Source of the DNA: Saccharothrix tamanrassetensis
Lineage (GTDB): Bacteria; Actinomycetota; Actinomycetes; Mycobacteriales; Pseudonocardiaceae
Assembly: GCF_014203665.1 (NCBI RefSeq)
Contig: NZ_JACHJN010000001.1
Coordinates: 372,001-436,000 of the forward strand
Length of the DNA stretch: 64,000 bases
Direction of reading: 5' to 3'
In this document: piece by piece, positions 26,701 to 38,700 of the stretch
How positions within the stretch are numbered: the first letter of the stretch is position 1
Layout: each line of letters starts with the position of its first letter
Notes under the pieces: model-generated
The model's input: the letters and a program-made list of their open reading frames with translations, nothing else
Database searches by the model: none
What the model was told of the DNA's origin: nothing
Made by a program: the position numbers and the translations under genes

Positions 26701-29700
26701 ACCCGTGCCACGGACTCCCGGATCACCTCGGCCACCGACGTGCCGTTCGAGGTTTCGTTCGAGGTCCCGTTCGACGTGCGGGTCGAGGTCTCGTTCGACG
26801 TGCGGTTCGGGGTGCCGTTCGACGGCTTGACAACCCGGGCGGACGCCACCGGGGCGGCTTCCACCACCGGCTCGGGCGCGAACTCCCGCGAGGCCGGCGA
26901 ACTCCCGTTCGCCCGGATCACCGCCGGGTCGCGCAGCACCAGCTTGCCGGGGGCGACCTGTGCCGGCGCGGCCACCGTCATCGGCACCGGCTTGCCCGCG
27001 GTGGCCTTCGGCAGCTGGTCGAACCAGAACGGTGTCCTGGCGAACGGCGGCGCGGGAGCGGAGATCCGCACCGGCCGCACGGACCAGGAGGTGGCCCAGT
27101 CGACATCGGAACCGTCGAGCCAGGACCGGGTCAGGGCGTCGTGCACCGGATCGGTGTCACCGAGCAGCACGGACACCGCCTCGGCGTGATCCGCGACCAC
27201 GGCCGCGAACCGGTGTGCCAGCACCTCGCGGCCGGTCTGCAGGGTGTACGTGACCCGATCGAGGTCCGGGCCGCCCATCAGGAACCGGGCCACCCGCTGC
27301 CGGTACTCCGCCAGCGCCGCCTCGGACGACGCCGACAGCACCAACCGCCACGGCCCGGTGCCCACCCCGGCCACCTGTTCCGCCGCGGACTCCAGCACGA
27401 CGTGCGCGTTCGTCCCGCCGAAGCCGAAGGAACTGACGCCCGCCACGCGGGGCCCGGTCCACGGCTCCCGCTCGGTGACGATGCGGAACGGCGTCCCGTC
27501 CAGCCGCAGGAACGGGTTGGGTCGGTGCTGGTGGATCGTCGGCGGCAGCTCGCCGTGCCGCATCGCCAGCAGCACCTTGAGCAGACCCGCGATCCCGGCC
27601 GCCGCTTCGAGGTGGCCGATGTTGGTCTTCACCGCACCGACCGCGATCTCCGCGTCCACCCCGGCGAACGCCTTCTTCAGGCCCTCGATCTCGATCGGGT
27701 CGCCGAGCCTGGTGCCCGTGCCGTGCGCCTCGATGTAGGACACGCGGGCCGGGTCCACGTCGCCGGTCCGGTACGCCTGCGCGACGACCCTGGCCTGCGC
27801 CTCGGGGTTGGGCGCGGTCAGCGACGGTCCGCGCCCGGCGTGGTTGACCGAACTGCCCCGGATGACCGCGATGACCTGGTCGCCGTCGGCCAGCGCGCGG
27901 CTCAGCGGCTTGAGGACGACCGCGCCGCACCCCTCGCCGCGGCCGTACCCGTCGGCGTCGGCGTCGAACGTCTTGCACCGGCCGTCCCGGGCGAGCATCC
28001 CGGACGAGTCGAACGCCACGAACAGCCCGGGGCTCAGCAGCACGTTCACCCCGCCCGCGAGGGCCATTTCGCACTCCCCGGAGAGCAGCGCGCGCACCGC
28101 CCGGTGCACCGCGACCAGCGAACTGGAGCACGCGGTGTCCACGGCCTCGCTGGGACCACGCAGGTCGAACAGGTAGGACACCCGGTTGGCCAGGATGCAG
28201 TCGGCCAGGCCGCTCGCGGTGTGCGCCTCGACCGGGACGTCGTGGTCGCGCAGCAGGTCGTCGTAGTCACAGGCGGACACGCCCACGAACAGCCCGGTCT
28301 CGGTGCCCGCCAGGTCGGCCGGGCGGTAGCCCGCGTCCGCGACGGCCTGCCAGGCGGTTTGCAGGAACAGCCGCTGCTGCGGGTCCATCAGGGACGCCTC
28401 GCGCGGCGAGATCCCGAACTTCGCGGCGTCGAACGAACGCACGTCGTCCAGGAACCCCGCCCGGACGTCCGCCGTGGCCGCGTTGTCGCGCAGGTCGGTC
28501 CGGTCCTCGGGCACCGGGCGCACCAGGTCTTCACCGGCGCGCAGCCGGCGCCAGAACGCGTCCAGGTCGGGTGAGCCGGGCAGCACGCCGGCCATGCCGA
28601 TCACCGCGATGGCGTCGGCGGCGGGCTGAACCGTCACGGGCACGACTTCCTCCTCGGCGACGGGAACCGCGGCGCGCAGGTGGTCGGCGAACGCGGTGAG
28701 CGTCGGGCACTCGTAGAGCACGGTCGGCAGCAGGTCCGTGCCGAACCGCTCGTTGACCTGGTTGATCAGCTCGGTCAGCGAGATCGAGTCGAAGCCGAGG
28801 TCCAGGAAGGCGGTGTCGGGGTCGACCTCGCGCTCGTCCACGAGCAGGAAGCCGGCGGCGAGCCTGCGCAGCTCGGTGTCCAGGTCCCCGGTGACGACGG
28901 CGGCCCGCGGCCGGCCGGACTCCACCGGCCGGACCACCGCGACGATCGGCTCACCGGCCGTGATCGCCCGGTCGAACGCGTGCAGCGCCTCGGCGGTGCC
29001 GAGCGGTCGGCTGCCCCAGCGACGGGCGAAGAGCTCCCGCGTCGCATCGTCCACCCGCATCCCGCCGTCCTCCCACAACGGCCAGCAGATCGACACCACA
29101 CCCGGCGTCGCGGCGGCGTACTCGTCCAGGAACGCGTTGGCGTAGGCGTAGTCGACCTGCCCCAGGTTGCCGGTCCGCGCCGCCACCGACGAGAACAGGA
29201 CGAAGAACTCCAGCGACTCGTCCCGCAGTGCGCCGGCGAGGTGCCCGACGCCCCGCACCTTCGGCGCGAGCACCGCGTCGATCCCGGCGGCGGACTTGGT
29301 GACGGCTCGCGCGTCGTCGTGCACCCCGGCCGCGTGCACCACACCGTCGATCCGGCCGTACCGCGCCTTGACCTCGGCCACCAACCGCCGCACGTCGGAC
29401 TCGACGGTGACATCCGCCCGGTCCCGTCCGACCACGACAACGGCCTCCGGGTCACGAGTCGCCCGCAGGTGGGCCGTGATGTGCCGCCCGATCGCCCCGC
29501 TGCCGCCGAAGATCACGTACACGCCGTTCGTCCGGCGTCGCGGGGCGGGAGGCTCGAACGACACCAGACGCCGCGTCGACCGGGCGCCGTCGGCGTACCG
29601 GACCTCGGTGACACGGTCCTCCGGCTTGCCGTCGACGTGCCGCAGGTCGTCCGGCTGCGGTGTGCCACGTACCACCGCGCCCGAGAACCCGCTGTGTTCC

Positions 29701-32700
29701 AGGGCGAGCGTCCGCAACGCGGCCGACACCGCGACGTACGCGGGCCGGTCGTCGGGGCAGGCGACGACAACCCGGAGCCGCGTGCCACCGTCGTTCGCCA
29801 GGACGGCTGTCGCGGCGCGCAGCACGTCGTGCAGCGCGTGCCCGACTTCGTCCGCGAGCCCGCCGGACGCGACCGGCAGGTGCACCACCACGGCGTCCGG
29901 TGCCGGCTCGTCGACCCGACCTCCGAAGTCGGGACCGGTGCCCAGGACACGGACGCGCGACGGCATCGGCCCGGTTCGGGGAGACGGCTCCGGTTCCCAC
30001 TCCGGCCGCAGGTAGACACACGGGTCACTCGGCTCCGGATCGCGCACGGCCGTCCCACTCGGGTCGTCCGCGATGTCCGTGCCGTGTCGATCATCGGTGC
30101 CGGCCACGCTCGTGCCGTCCGTGGGGGCCGTCACGCGTAGGTCGTCGACGCTGACGACCACACGGCCCTGGTCGTCCGTGATGCGCAGCGCGAACCGGCG
30201 CGTGGCCCCGGTCGCTGTCTCCACCGCGTGCACCCAAGCCCGCGTGGGCAACGGCCCGGCGACGGCCAGCGTCCCCAGACCCACCGGAAGCTGGGCGGTG
30301 TCCGGGCCCGGCAGAGCGGCGAGCGCCTGCAACGCCCCGTCGAGCAGCAACGGCAACGCGCCATCGGCCGCGTCCACCAAGGCCAGGCACTCGCGATCGC
30401 CCACGTGGACCTCGCGCAGCACCCGCATCCGCTCGCCGTGCTCCAACCCCGCCGCACGCATCCCCGCGTACAGGTCCGCGGGGTCCGCCGAGCCGGGGCA
30501 ACGGCGCCGGACCTCCATCACGTCGAGCACGTCGGACGACGCACTTCCCTGCTCATAGCGGCCCGAGGCGAACTTGGTCGTGCCATCGGTCACGGAGAAG
30601 ACGCCGTCCCGCAGCTCGGCACGCGGTGAGTGGTCGTCCGGAAGCACCGGCGCGAGCCACCGAACGTCCCGAAGCACCACCCGGTCACCCAGCTCCGCGC
30701 AGACCATCGCCAACGACGCCGCGCCCGGCAGCACGCGCCGCCCGCCGACGCGGTGATCCGTCAGCCAGGGTTCCGCCACCGGCTCCGGCAGCCACAACCG
30801 CTGCCGCTCGAAGGGGTACGGCGGCAGCGTCACGCGCTCCGGCCGCACCGGCCACAGCCGCGCCCACTCCACCGGAACGCCGAGGACCCACAGCGCGGCG
30901 AGCTTGTCCAGGCGGCGGCGTTCCAGCAGCCCGCCGACGAGTTCCGCCCCGTCGTCCCCGTCGAACAGGGCGCGCTCGGGCGACTGCGCCCCGACCGTGC
31001 CGTCGACCACGTCCCCGGATCGCAGTCGCCGCACCAGCTCACCGACATCCGACACGACCACCGCGAGCCGGTGCGCCAACTCGGCCCGGCCGACCTGCGT
31101 CGTGTACGCCAAGGACGCCAAGGACGGCGACCGTTCCTCCACGAAGTCGGCGACGTCGGACGCCAAGGTCCGCAACTGCGCCGGAGTCCGAGCGGACAGC
31201 AGCACGACCTGCTCGCCCTGATCCGGGATTTCTCGTGGCACAGCGGAGAACTCCTCCACGACCAGGTGCGCGTTCGCCCCGCCCGCGCCGAACGAGCTGA
31301 CGCCGGCCAACCGGGGCGAGGCCCACGGCGTCGCGGAGGTCGGCAGGGAGAACGTCGGCGGCAGGTCGATGCGCGGGTTGACGGTGTCGAGGTTGGCGCA
31401 GGGCGCGATCGTCCCGTGCTCCAGCTGCAACAGCACCTTGGTCAGCCCGGCGATCCCGGCCGCGCCCTCCAGGTGCCCGATGTTCGCCTTGACGGAACCG
31501 ATCGCGCACCGCGCGTCCGGCAATGCCTTGCGGAGTCCGGAGATCTCGATCGGGTCACCCAGCGCGGTGCCGGTGCCGTGCGCCTCCACGTAGCCGACGT
31601 CGCCCGGTGCGACCCCGGCCGCCGCCAACGCCCGGACCACCAGTTCGGCCTGCGCGGACGGGTTCGGCACGGTGTAGCCGGCCGTCTTGCCGCCCGCGTT
31701 GACGAACCCGCCCCGGATGACGCCCCGGATCCGGTCGCCGTCCCGCACGGCCGCCGCCAGCGGCTTGAGCAGCACCGCGCCCACGCCCTCGCCCGGCACG
31801 AACCCGTCGGCGCGCTCGTCGAACACCTTGCAGGCGTCGTCCTGCGCCAGCATCGTCATGGACGACAACGCGATCAGGTGCGCCGGGTGCAGCACGAGGT
31901 TCACCCCGCCCGCGATGGCCATCGAGCACTCGCCCCGCCGCAGGCTCTCGCACGCCAGGTGCACGGCGGTCAGCGAGGAGGAGCAGGCCGAGTCGACCGC
32001 GAAGCTCGGCCCGGTCAGGTCGAGCGCGTAGGACACCCGGTTCGCGATGGACCAGTACGCCGAGTGGCCGTCGGTGAACCGGCCCCGGGGCCAGCCCTGC
32101 GCGGCGGCGATCCGGCCGTACGAGCCGTACATCGTGCCGACGAACACGCCGGTGTCCCGTTCGCGCGCCGACCCGAGGTAGCCGGCGTCCTCCAGCAGCA
32201 GCCACGCGGTCTCCAGGAACAGCCGTTCCTGCGGATCGATCGCGGCGGCGTCGCGGGGCAGGATGCCGAAGAACGCCGGGTCGAACCGGTCCACGTCCTC
32301 CAGGAACCCGCCCCACCGGCTGTAGGAGCGCTGCGGGCGACCCTTGCGCGGGTCGAAGTGCTCCCGCCAGTCCCAGCGGTCCGGGGGGACCTCGGTGATG
32401 GAGGACGTGCCGGACACCAGGTTCCGCCAGAACTCGTCGACGTCCCGTGCGCCGGGGTAGCGACCGGTCAGGCCGACGACGGCGATGCCGTCCGACTCCG
32501 GTACCCGCTCGACCACCCGGGCCGGACCGGTCACGACGGCTGGTGCCGGTGCGATCTGTTCCGGCGCGAACTGTGTCGGTGCAATCTGCGCCGGTGAAGT
32601 TTGTGCCGGTGCGGTCTCCGCGACAGCCCGTCGCGAGTCGGTGCCGGCAGTGGTCCCGGCAGCAGGTTCGGCGGGGGCGAGGACCGACGCGAGTTCGGCG

Positions 32701-35700
32701 GACCGCTCGGCCGCCAGGTGGTCGGCCAGGTCCCCGATCGTCAGGTACTCGAACAGCAGCGTCGCGGGCAGTTCGCCCAGGTCGGCCTCGAACCGCCGCA
32801 CGATCCGCTGGCTCACCAGGGAGTCGACGCCGAAGTTCTCGAACGTGACGGTCTCGTCCAGGTCGGCGGGCCGGAACTTCAGCACCTCCGCGAACACCTC
32901 GCGCACGTACCGGCGCACGGCCGAGCGCGACTGCCCGACACGCGGCGTGGCGACCAGGACGCACTGCTCCTGCTCGTCGTCCGCGACCCCCGGCATACCG
33001 ACGATCCGGGTGGACAGGCCGACCTCGGCCAGCGCGGCCCGCCACTGCGCCGGTGACAGCAGCGGCGAGTGCGGCAGCCTCCGGTGCGCGTCGGTGAACC
33101 GCCACCAGCCGGGCAGCAGACCGAACGTCGCGGTGAGGAAGTCCGACTGCCTGGTGACCTCGTTCACCAGCAGCACACCGCCGGGGCGCAGCAGGGAGCG
33201 GGCGTGCCGCAGGCTGCGGACGACGTCCTCCGTGGCGTGCAGGACGTTGGTGGCGAGCACGACGTCGTACGACCCGACCTGGAAGCCCTGCTCCGCCGGA
33301 TCGCGCTCGATGTCGAGCACCCGGAACGTCGCGGTCGGGAACTCCTCCTCCACCTGCCGCAGGAACGCCGTCGAGACGTCGGTGTAGTCGTAGTGCGCGC
33401 CGCCCGCGGCAGGCAGGGCGAACGCCGTCCCGGCTCCGGTTCCCGCGCCGATCTCCAGCACTCGCGGGTTCTCCGCGCCCCGTACGGCCCGGGCCACCTG
33501 CTCCGCCAGCAGGCGGTGGTAGAAGTCGGACACGGCCTGCCCCCGGTAGACCGCCGCGACCAGGTTCGTGGAGCCGCCGGGGAACAACACCTCGGTGGGC
33601 GGTGTGCGGCCGTCCAGGACGCCGGTCACCGCGTCCGTGCACCGCAGCAGCAGTTCCACGTGCGGGGCCAGGTCCGGGTACCGGCAGAGCACATCCTCGG
33701 CGGACGTGTTCGTCGCGGGCTCGGCGACCGCAGCGGCCACGGCGTCCCTCAGCGGTGCGGTGACGGCGGGCAACGCCTTGTCCCGCAACAGCTCTCGGGC
33801 CAGCGCGTCCAACTCCCGGAACCCGGCGCTGGACCTCGCGTGGTCGTCGCGCGCGGCGACACCGAGTTCCGCCAAGCCCGCCGGGGTGCCCTTGAGCACG
33901 GCGACCTGCGGGTGGTCGCCGGCCAGCACCCGTTCGAGCGCCGCGATCCCGTCGGCGGGCTCGATCGACCCGATGCCCATGGCCTCGAACCGGGTGGCGT
34001 AGTCGGCGCGGGCGACCACGCCGACACTGCCCCAGTAGCCCCAGTTGACCACCCGCACGGGAACGCCCGCCCGGTGCAGGGCCAGGCCGTACGAGTCCTC
34101 GAAGGCACTCGCGGCGGCGTAGTTCGCCTGTCCGGGCGCCGGTGCGAAGGACAGCGCCGAAGAGAACAGCGCGAGGAAGTCCAGCGGCTCGCCCTTCAGC
34201 GCGTCGGCGAGCACCGCGACCCCGGTCACCTTGGGTCGCAGCACCTCGACCAGCGCTTCTTCGTCCATTGTGGACACAGTCCGGTCGCGGAGCGTGATAG
34301 CGGTGTGGAAAGCACCGTTGACCGGTCCGAACCGGTCGTGGACCTCGGCCACCGCCCGTCGCACCGCCTCGGGGTCGCCCACGTCGGCGCGCAGGTAGAC
34401 CACCTTGCCGCCGGACGCTTCGACATCGGCGGCGAGACCGCGGATCCGGTCGTCCTCCGGCGAACGGCCGATCCACGCCAGCCGCGCCCGCCGGGTCCTG
34501 GCGAGGTGGCGGCTCACTTCGAAGCCGATCCCACCGGCACCGCCCACGAGCAGGTACACACCGCCGTCACGCAGTGGCGCGGCGGTGGTCGGGTCGGCGA
34601 CGGGTTCGAGGACGCGCACCATCCTCCGGTCGCCGCGCAGCGCGACGAGGCGGTCGGTGCCGCGTTCCCGCCGGATCGCTCCCGCCAACGCGGTCGCGTC
34701 GCCGACACCGACGTCCACGCAGGTGACGGACCACTCCGGGTACTCGGCGGCGAGGGCGCTGGCCAGTCCGACCAGTCCGGCGGAGTGCGGGTGGACCGGC
34801 TCGCCGTCCACCGCGACCGCACCCGCCACCACGAACGTCAACGTGAGCCGGCGGCGGCCGGCGCCGTGCCGGAGCAGGTGGCGGACCAGCCGGAACGCGT
34901 GCAGCGTCGAATCGTCCCGCTCGGCCGGAGCTGTCGGGTCGTCCGGTCGGGCCAGCACGTAGACGGTGTCGAACTCGCCCTGCGGCAGGTCGCCCAACCT
35001 CACTGTGACGGCGTTCGGCTGCGGGACTATCGAACACAGCGCCTTCGCCAGCGGCGCGTCGGCGGCGGTGTGCACCACGACCGTGTCGACGACTGGGTTG
35101 GCGGCTAGGTTGGCGACCGGGTTGACGGCGAGGCGACCGGCGTCCGGTTCGGTGGCCGGCGCGGGCCTCTCACGCCAGACCGGGACGTGCAGCAGCCCCG
35201 AACGCGCGGTCAGCGGCCGCAACGCCACGCCGTCGAGCCGCGCGCGCACCTGGCCGCCGAGATCGGTCAGCGTCACGTCGAACCGGTGGGCGTCCCGCCG
35301 CTCGACGTGCACCCTGGCCTGCTCGGGCAAGGGCCCGTCGACCTGCGCCGAATCCACTGCGAACGGCACCACGGGACGGGTGTCGTCCTGCGGGACGAGC
35401 GCCACTATCGCTTGGATGGCCCCGTCGATGATCTGCGTATCGTCGCCGGGACGCGCGGTCAGGGTGGCGATCGCCTCGTCCCCGCCGACACGCAGATCGG
35501 TCAGCACGCGGTACGACGGGCCGTAGTGGACTCCGGCGCGGGCGAACGCGGCGTATACGTCCGCGACCGGTCGGGTGCACCGGGCGTCGATCGCCGCGAG
35601 GTCCACGGTGGCCCGTGGCGCGGCGGTTTCCCGGCGCCAACCGACAGCGTGCGTCTCGTCGGACTTGAGCGTGAGCTGTTCGTCCGCTGTGAAGGTGAGC

Positions 35701-38700
35701 GTCCGCGGCTGCGTGACGACGACCGGGCGCAACCAGGTGACCCCGCCGATCCGGGCCGGACCGGCGCCCAGGGCGAGGCACAGGAAAGCCGCACCGGGCA
35801 GCACCGGCGTGCCGTCGAGCACGTGGTCGGCGACGACCGGGTCGGCCGGGTCGAGGCGCAGTTCGGTGCCCTCACGCCCGACCCAGAACCGGTCCCGGGC
35901 GAACGGGTAGGCGGGCAGCGGGACGCGGCGGCCGTCGGTGGGCCAGGAAGCCTCGCCACCCGCGACCCACTCGTCGGCCTGCTTCCGGAGGTCGGCCGGG
36001 GCGGTGTCGTCGGGCGCCCCGCCGCGCAGTTGCCGCACCAGGTCTGCCGTGTCCGCCGCGACGAAGGCCCTGCGGACCGCGAGGTGCGCCCGGCCGAGGG
36101 TCAGCGTCGTGGCGACGTCGTGCACGTCCGGCGCGGTACGTTCCATGTGGTCGGCGAGTCGGTCGAGCTGCTCGCCGAGCGCGGTGGGCGTGCGCGCCGA
36201 CACCGGGACGACGACGTGTCCAGTGCTCGCGCGGTGTTGCCGCACGGGTGCCTCCGCGACCACGAGGTGGCAGTTGGTGCCGCTGAAGCCGAACGAACTG
36301 ACGCCCGCGACGCGCGGACCCGTCCACTCGGTGAGTTCGCGGACGACGCGGAGGCCGGGGATGGGGTTCTCGACCCGGGGTGTCGGCGGGAGCTGCCGGT
36401 GCTTCAGCGAGAGCAGCACCTTCAGCAGTCCGGCGATGCCCGCGCTCATCGTGGTGTGTCCGATGTTGCCCTTCACCGAGCCGACGGCGCAGTCGTCGCC
36501 CACGGTCCGGCTCAACGCCTTGACCTCGATGGGGTCGCCGAGCGCGGTACCGGTGCCGTGCGCCTCGACGTAGTTGACCTTCGCGTTCGCCTTGTCGTGC
36601 ACGCGGCGCAGCAGATCGGTCTGCGACACCGCGCTGGGCGCGGTGATGCCGTTCGTGCGGCCGTCACCGTTGATTCCGCCGGCGAGGATCACGCCGTGGA
36701 CGTGGTCGCCGTCCGCGAGCGCCTGGTCCAACCGCTTCAGGACGACCACGCCGACGCCTTCGCCGAGCACGATGCCGTCCGCGGACGTGTCGAACGGCAC
36801 GCAGCGGCCGGTCGGCGACAGCATCCCGGCCTGACTGGTCCACACCTGCATCTGCGGCGTGCACATGACCGCCACGCCGCCCGCGAGGGCCGTGTCGCAC
36901 TCGCCGGAGCGAATGCTCTCGCACGCCAGGTGCACCGCGGTGAGCGACGACGAGCACGCCGTGTCGATCGCCATCGTCGGGCCGGTGAGGTCGAGGTGGT
37001 AGGCGATGCGGGCCGGCAGGATGGAGCTCGACGTGCCGAGGAAGGCCTCACTCGTGCCGCCCTGCCCGGCCTGGTCGAGCAGCCGGGGGTAGTCCCCCGC
37101 CGCACAACCGACGAACACACCGCACCGCATCGGCCGGCCGGCGTGCCCGGCGTCCTCCAGCGCCGCCCAGGCCTGTTCGAGGAACAGCCGCTGCTGCGGG
37201 TCCATCGCCTCCGCGTCCAGCGGCGACAGCCGGAACAGACCCGCGTCGAACGCGTCGACGTCGTCCAGCAGCGCGGCGGTACGGCAGTAGGTCCTGCCGG
37301 GCGCGGCGGGGTCCGGGTCGTAGTGGTCGGTCAGGTCCCACCGCTCGGCCGGGACCTCGCGGATGGCGACGTGGCCGGCGGCGAGGTTGCGCCAGAAGGC
37401 GTCCAGGTCGGGAGCGTCGGGGAACCGCCCCGCCATCCCGACGACCGCGATCGCGTCCCCGTTCGGGGGCTTCGGGTCGGGGCTCCGCAGCGTGACGGTG
37501 GCGGCCGGCGCGTCCGACTCCGGACCGCGCAAGGTGACCGTCGTCGCTTCCCGCTCGGAGGTCGGCAACGCCACCGTGACCGCCGGGGTTTCGGTCTCGG
37601 CGGTCGGCAGCGTCACCGTGACCGCCGACGACTCGGACTCGGGAGTCGGCAGCGTCACCGTCACCGCCGGCGTCTCCGGTTCGGCCGACGCGACGGTCAG
37701 GGTGAGTTCCGCCGGCTCGGTCGCGGGCTCAGCCGGCGTGGACCCCGGAGTGGCGGACGAGGTGGACATGGACAAGGGAACCGTGGACTCCGGCGTGGTG
37801 GCCTTGTGGGTCACTTCGATCCGCACCGAGGCTTGGTCCGCCGTGGCCTGTTCCCGCATCGCCACCGACTCCCCCGCCGCGCGCAGCACCTCACCGGCCA
37901 GCTCCGGCACCGTGGGGTGGTCGTAGACGGCCACCGAGTCCAGGTCCGTGCCGAACCGCCGGTTCAGGTCGCGGACGAGTTCCACCGCGCCGATCGAGTC
38001 CAGTCCCAGGTCGGAGAAGCTGCTCTCCGGCCCGATCTCGTCCGGCCGCAGGTACAGCACCGCGCTCAACACCTGCTCGATCGCCGCCCGCACGGCCGCC
38101 ACGTCCACCCCGGCCTCGCCCCGATCCGGCGCCGTGGCGCGGACCTGAGCCGTGACCTCGACGGGGATCCGAGCCGAGACCTCGGTGTGCGCCGGTGCAG
38201 GAGTGGGTGCGGGTGCGGGTGCGCGAGTGGCTTCGGGAGTGGGCGCGGGAGTGTCGCCGGTGGCGCGGAAACCGTCGACCTTCGCGAAGTGCGTGCGCAC
38301 CAACGCGGCCGAGTCCTCGCCCAGCACGCGCTCGTGCATCCGCACCTCGCTGGCGATGATCTCCGGCAGCTTGCGCAGCATCCGACCGGCCAACTCGTCC
38401 TTGAGCATCCGCACGGCCGACGCGGGCTTGTCCGCGATGGACCGCGCCAAGTCCAGTGCCGTCGGGAGCACGTCGTCCTGCGGCACGACGGTGACGTTCG
38501 CGCCGCGCCGACGCAGTTCCTCGCCCGTCAGGGACCGCCCGGTCAACAGCATCTCGGTGGACAACGCCGCCCCGAACCGCTGTTCCAACACGTAGGTCGC
38601 ACCCATGCCCGGCGTGAAGCCGTACTTGGTGAAGTTCGCGCTGTAGACGGCTTCCTCGGCCAACACGACCACGTCGCCGTAGCACGCGAACGCCAGTCCG

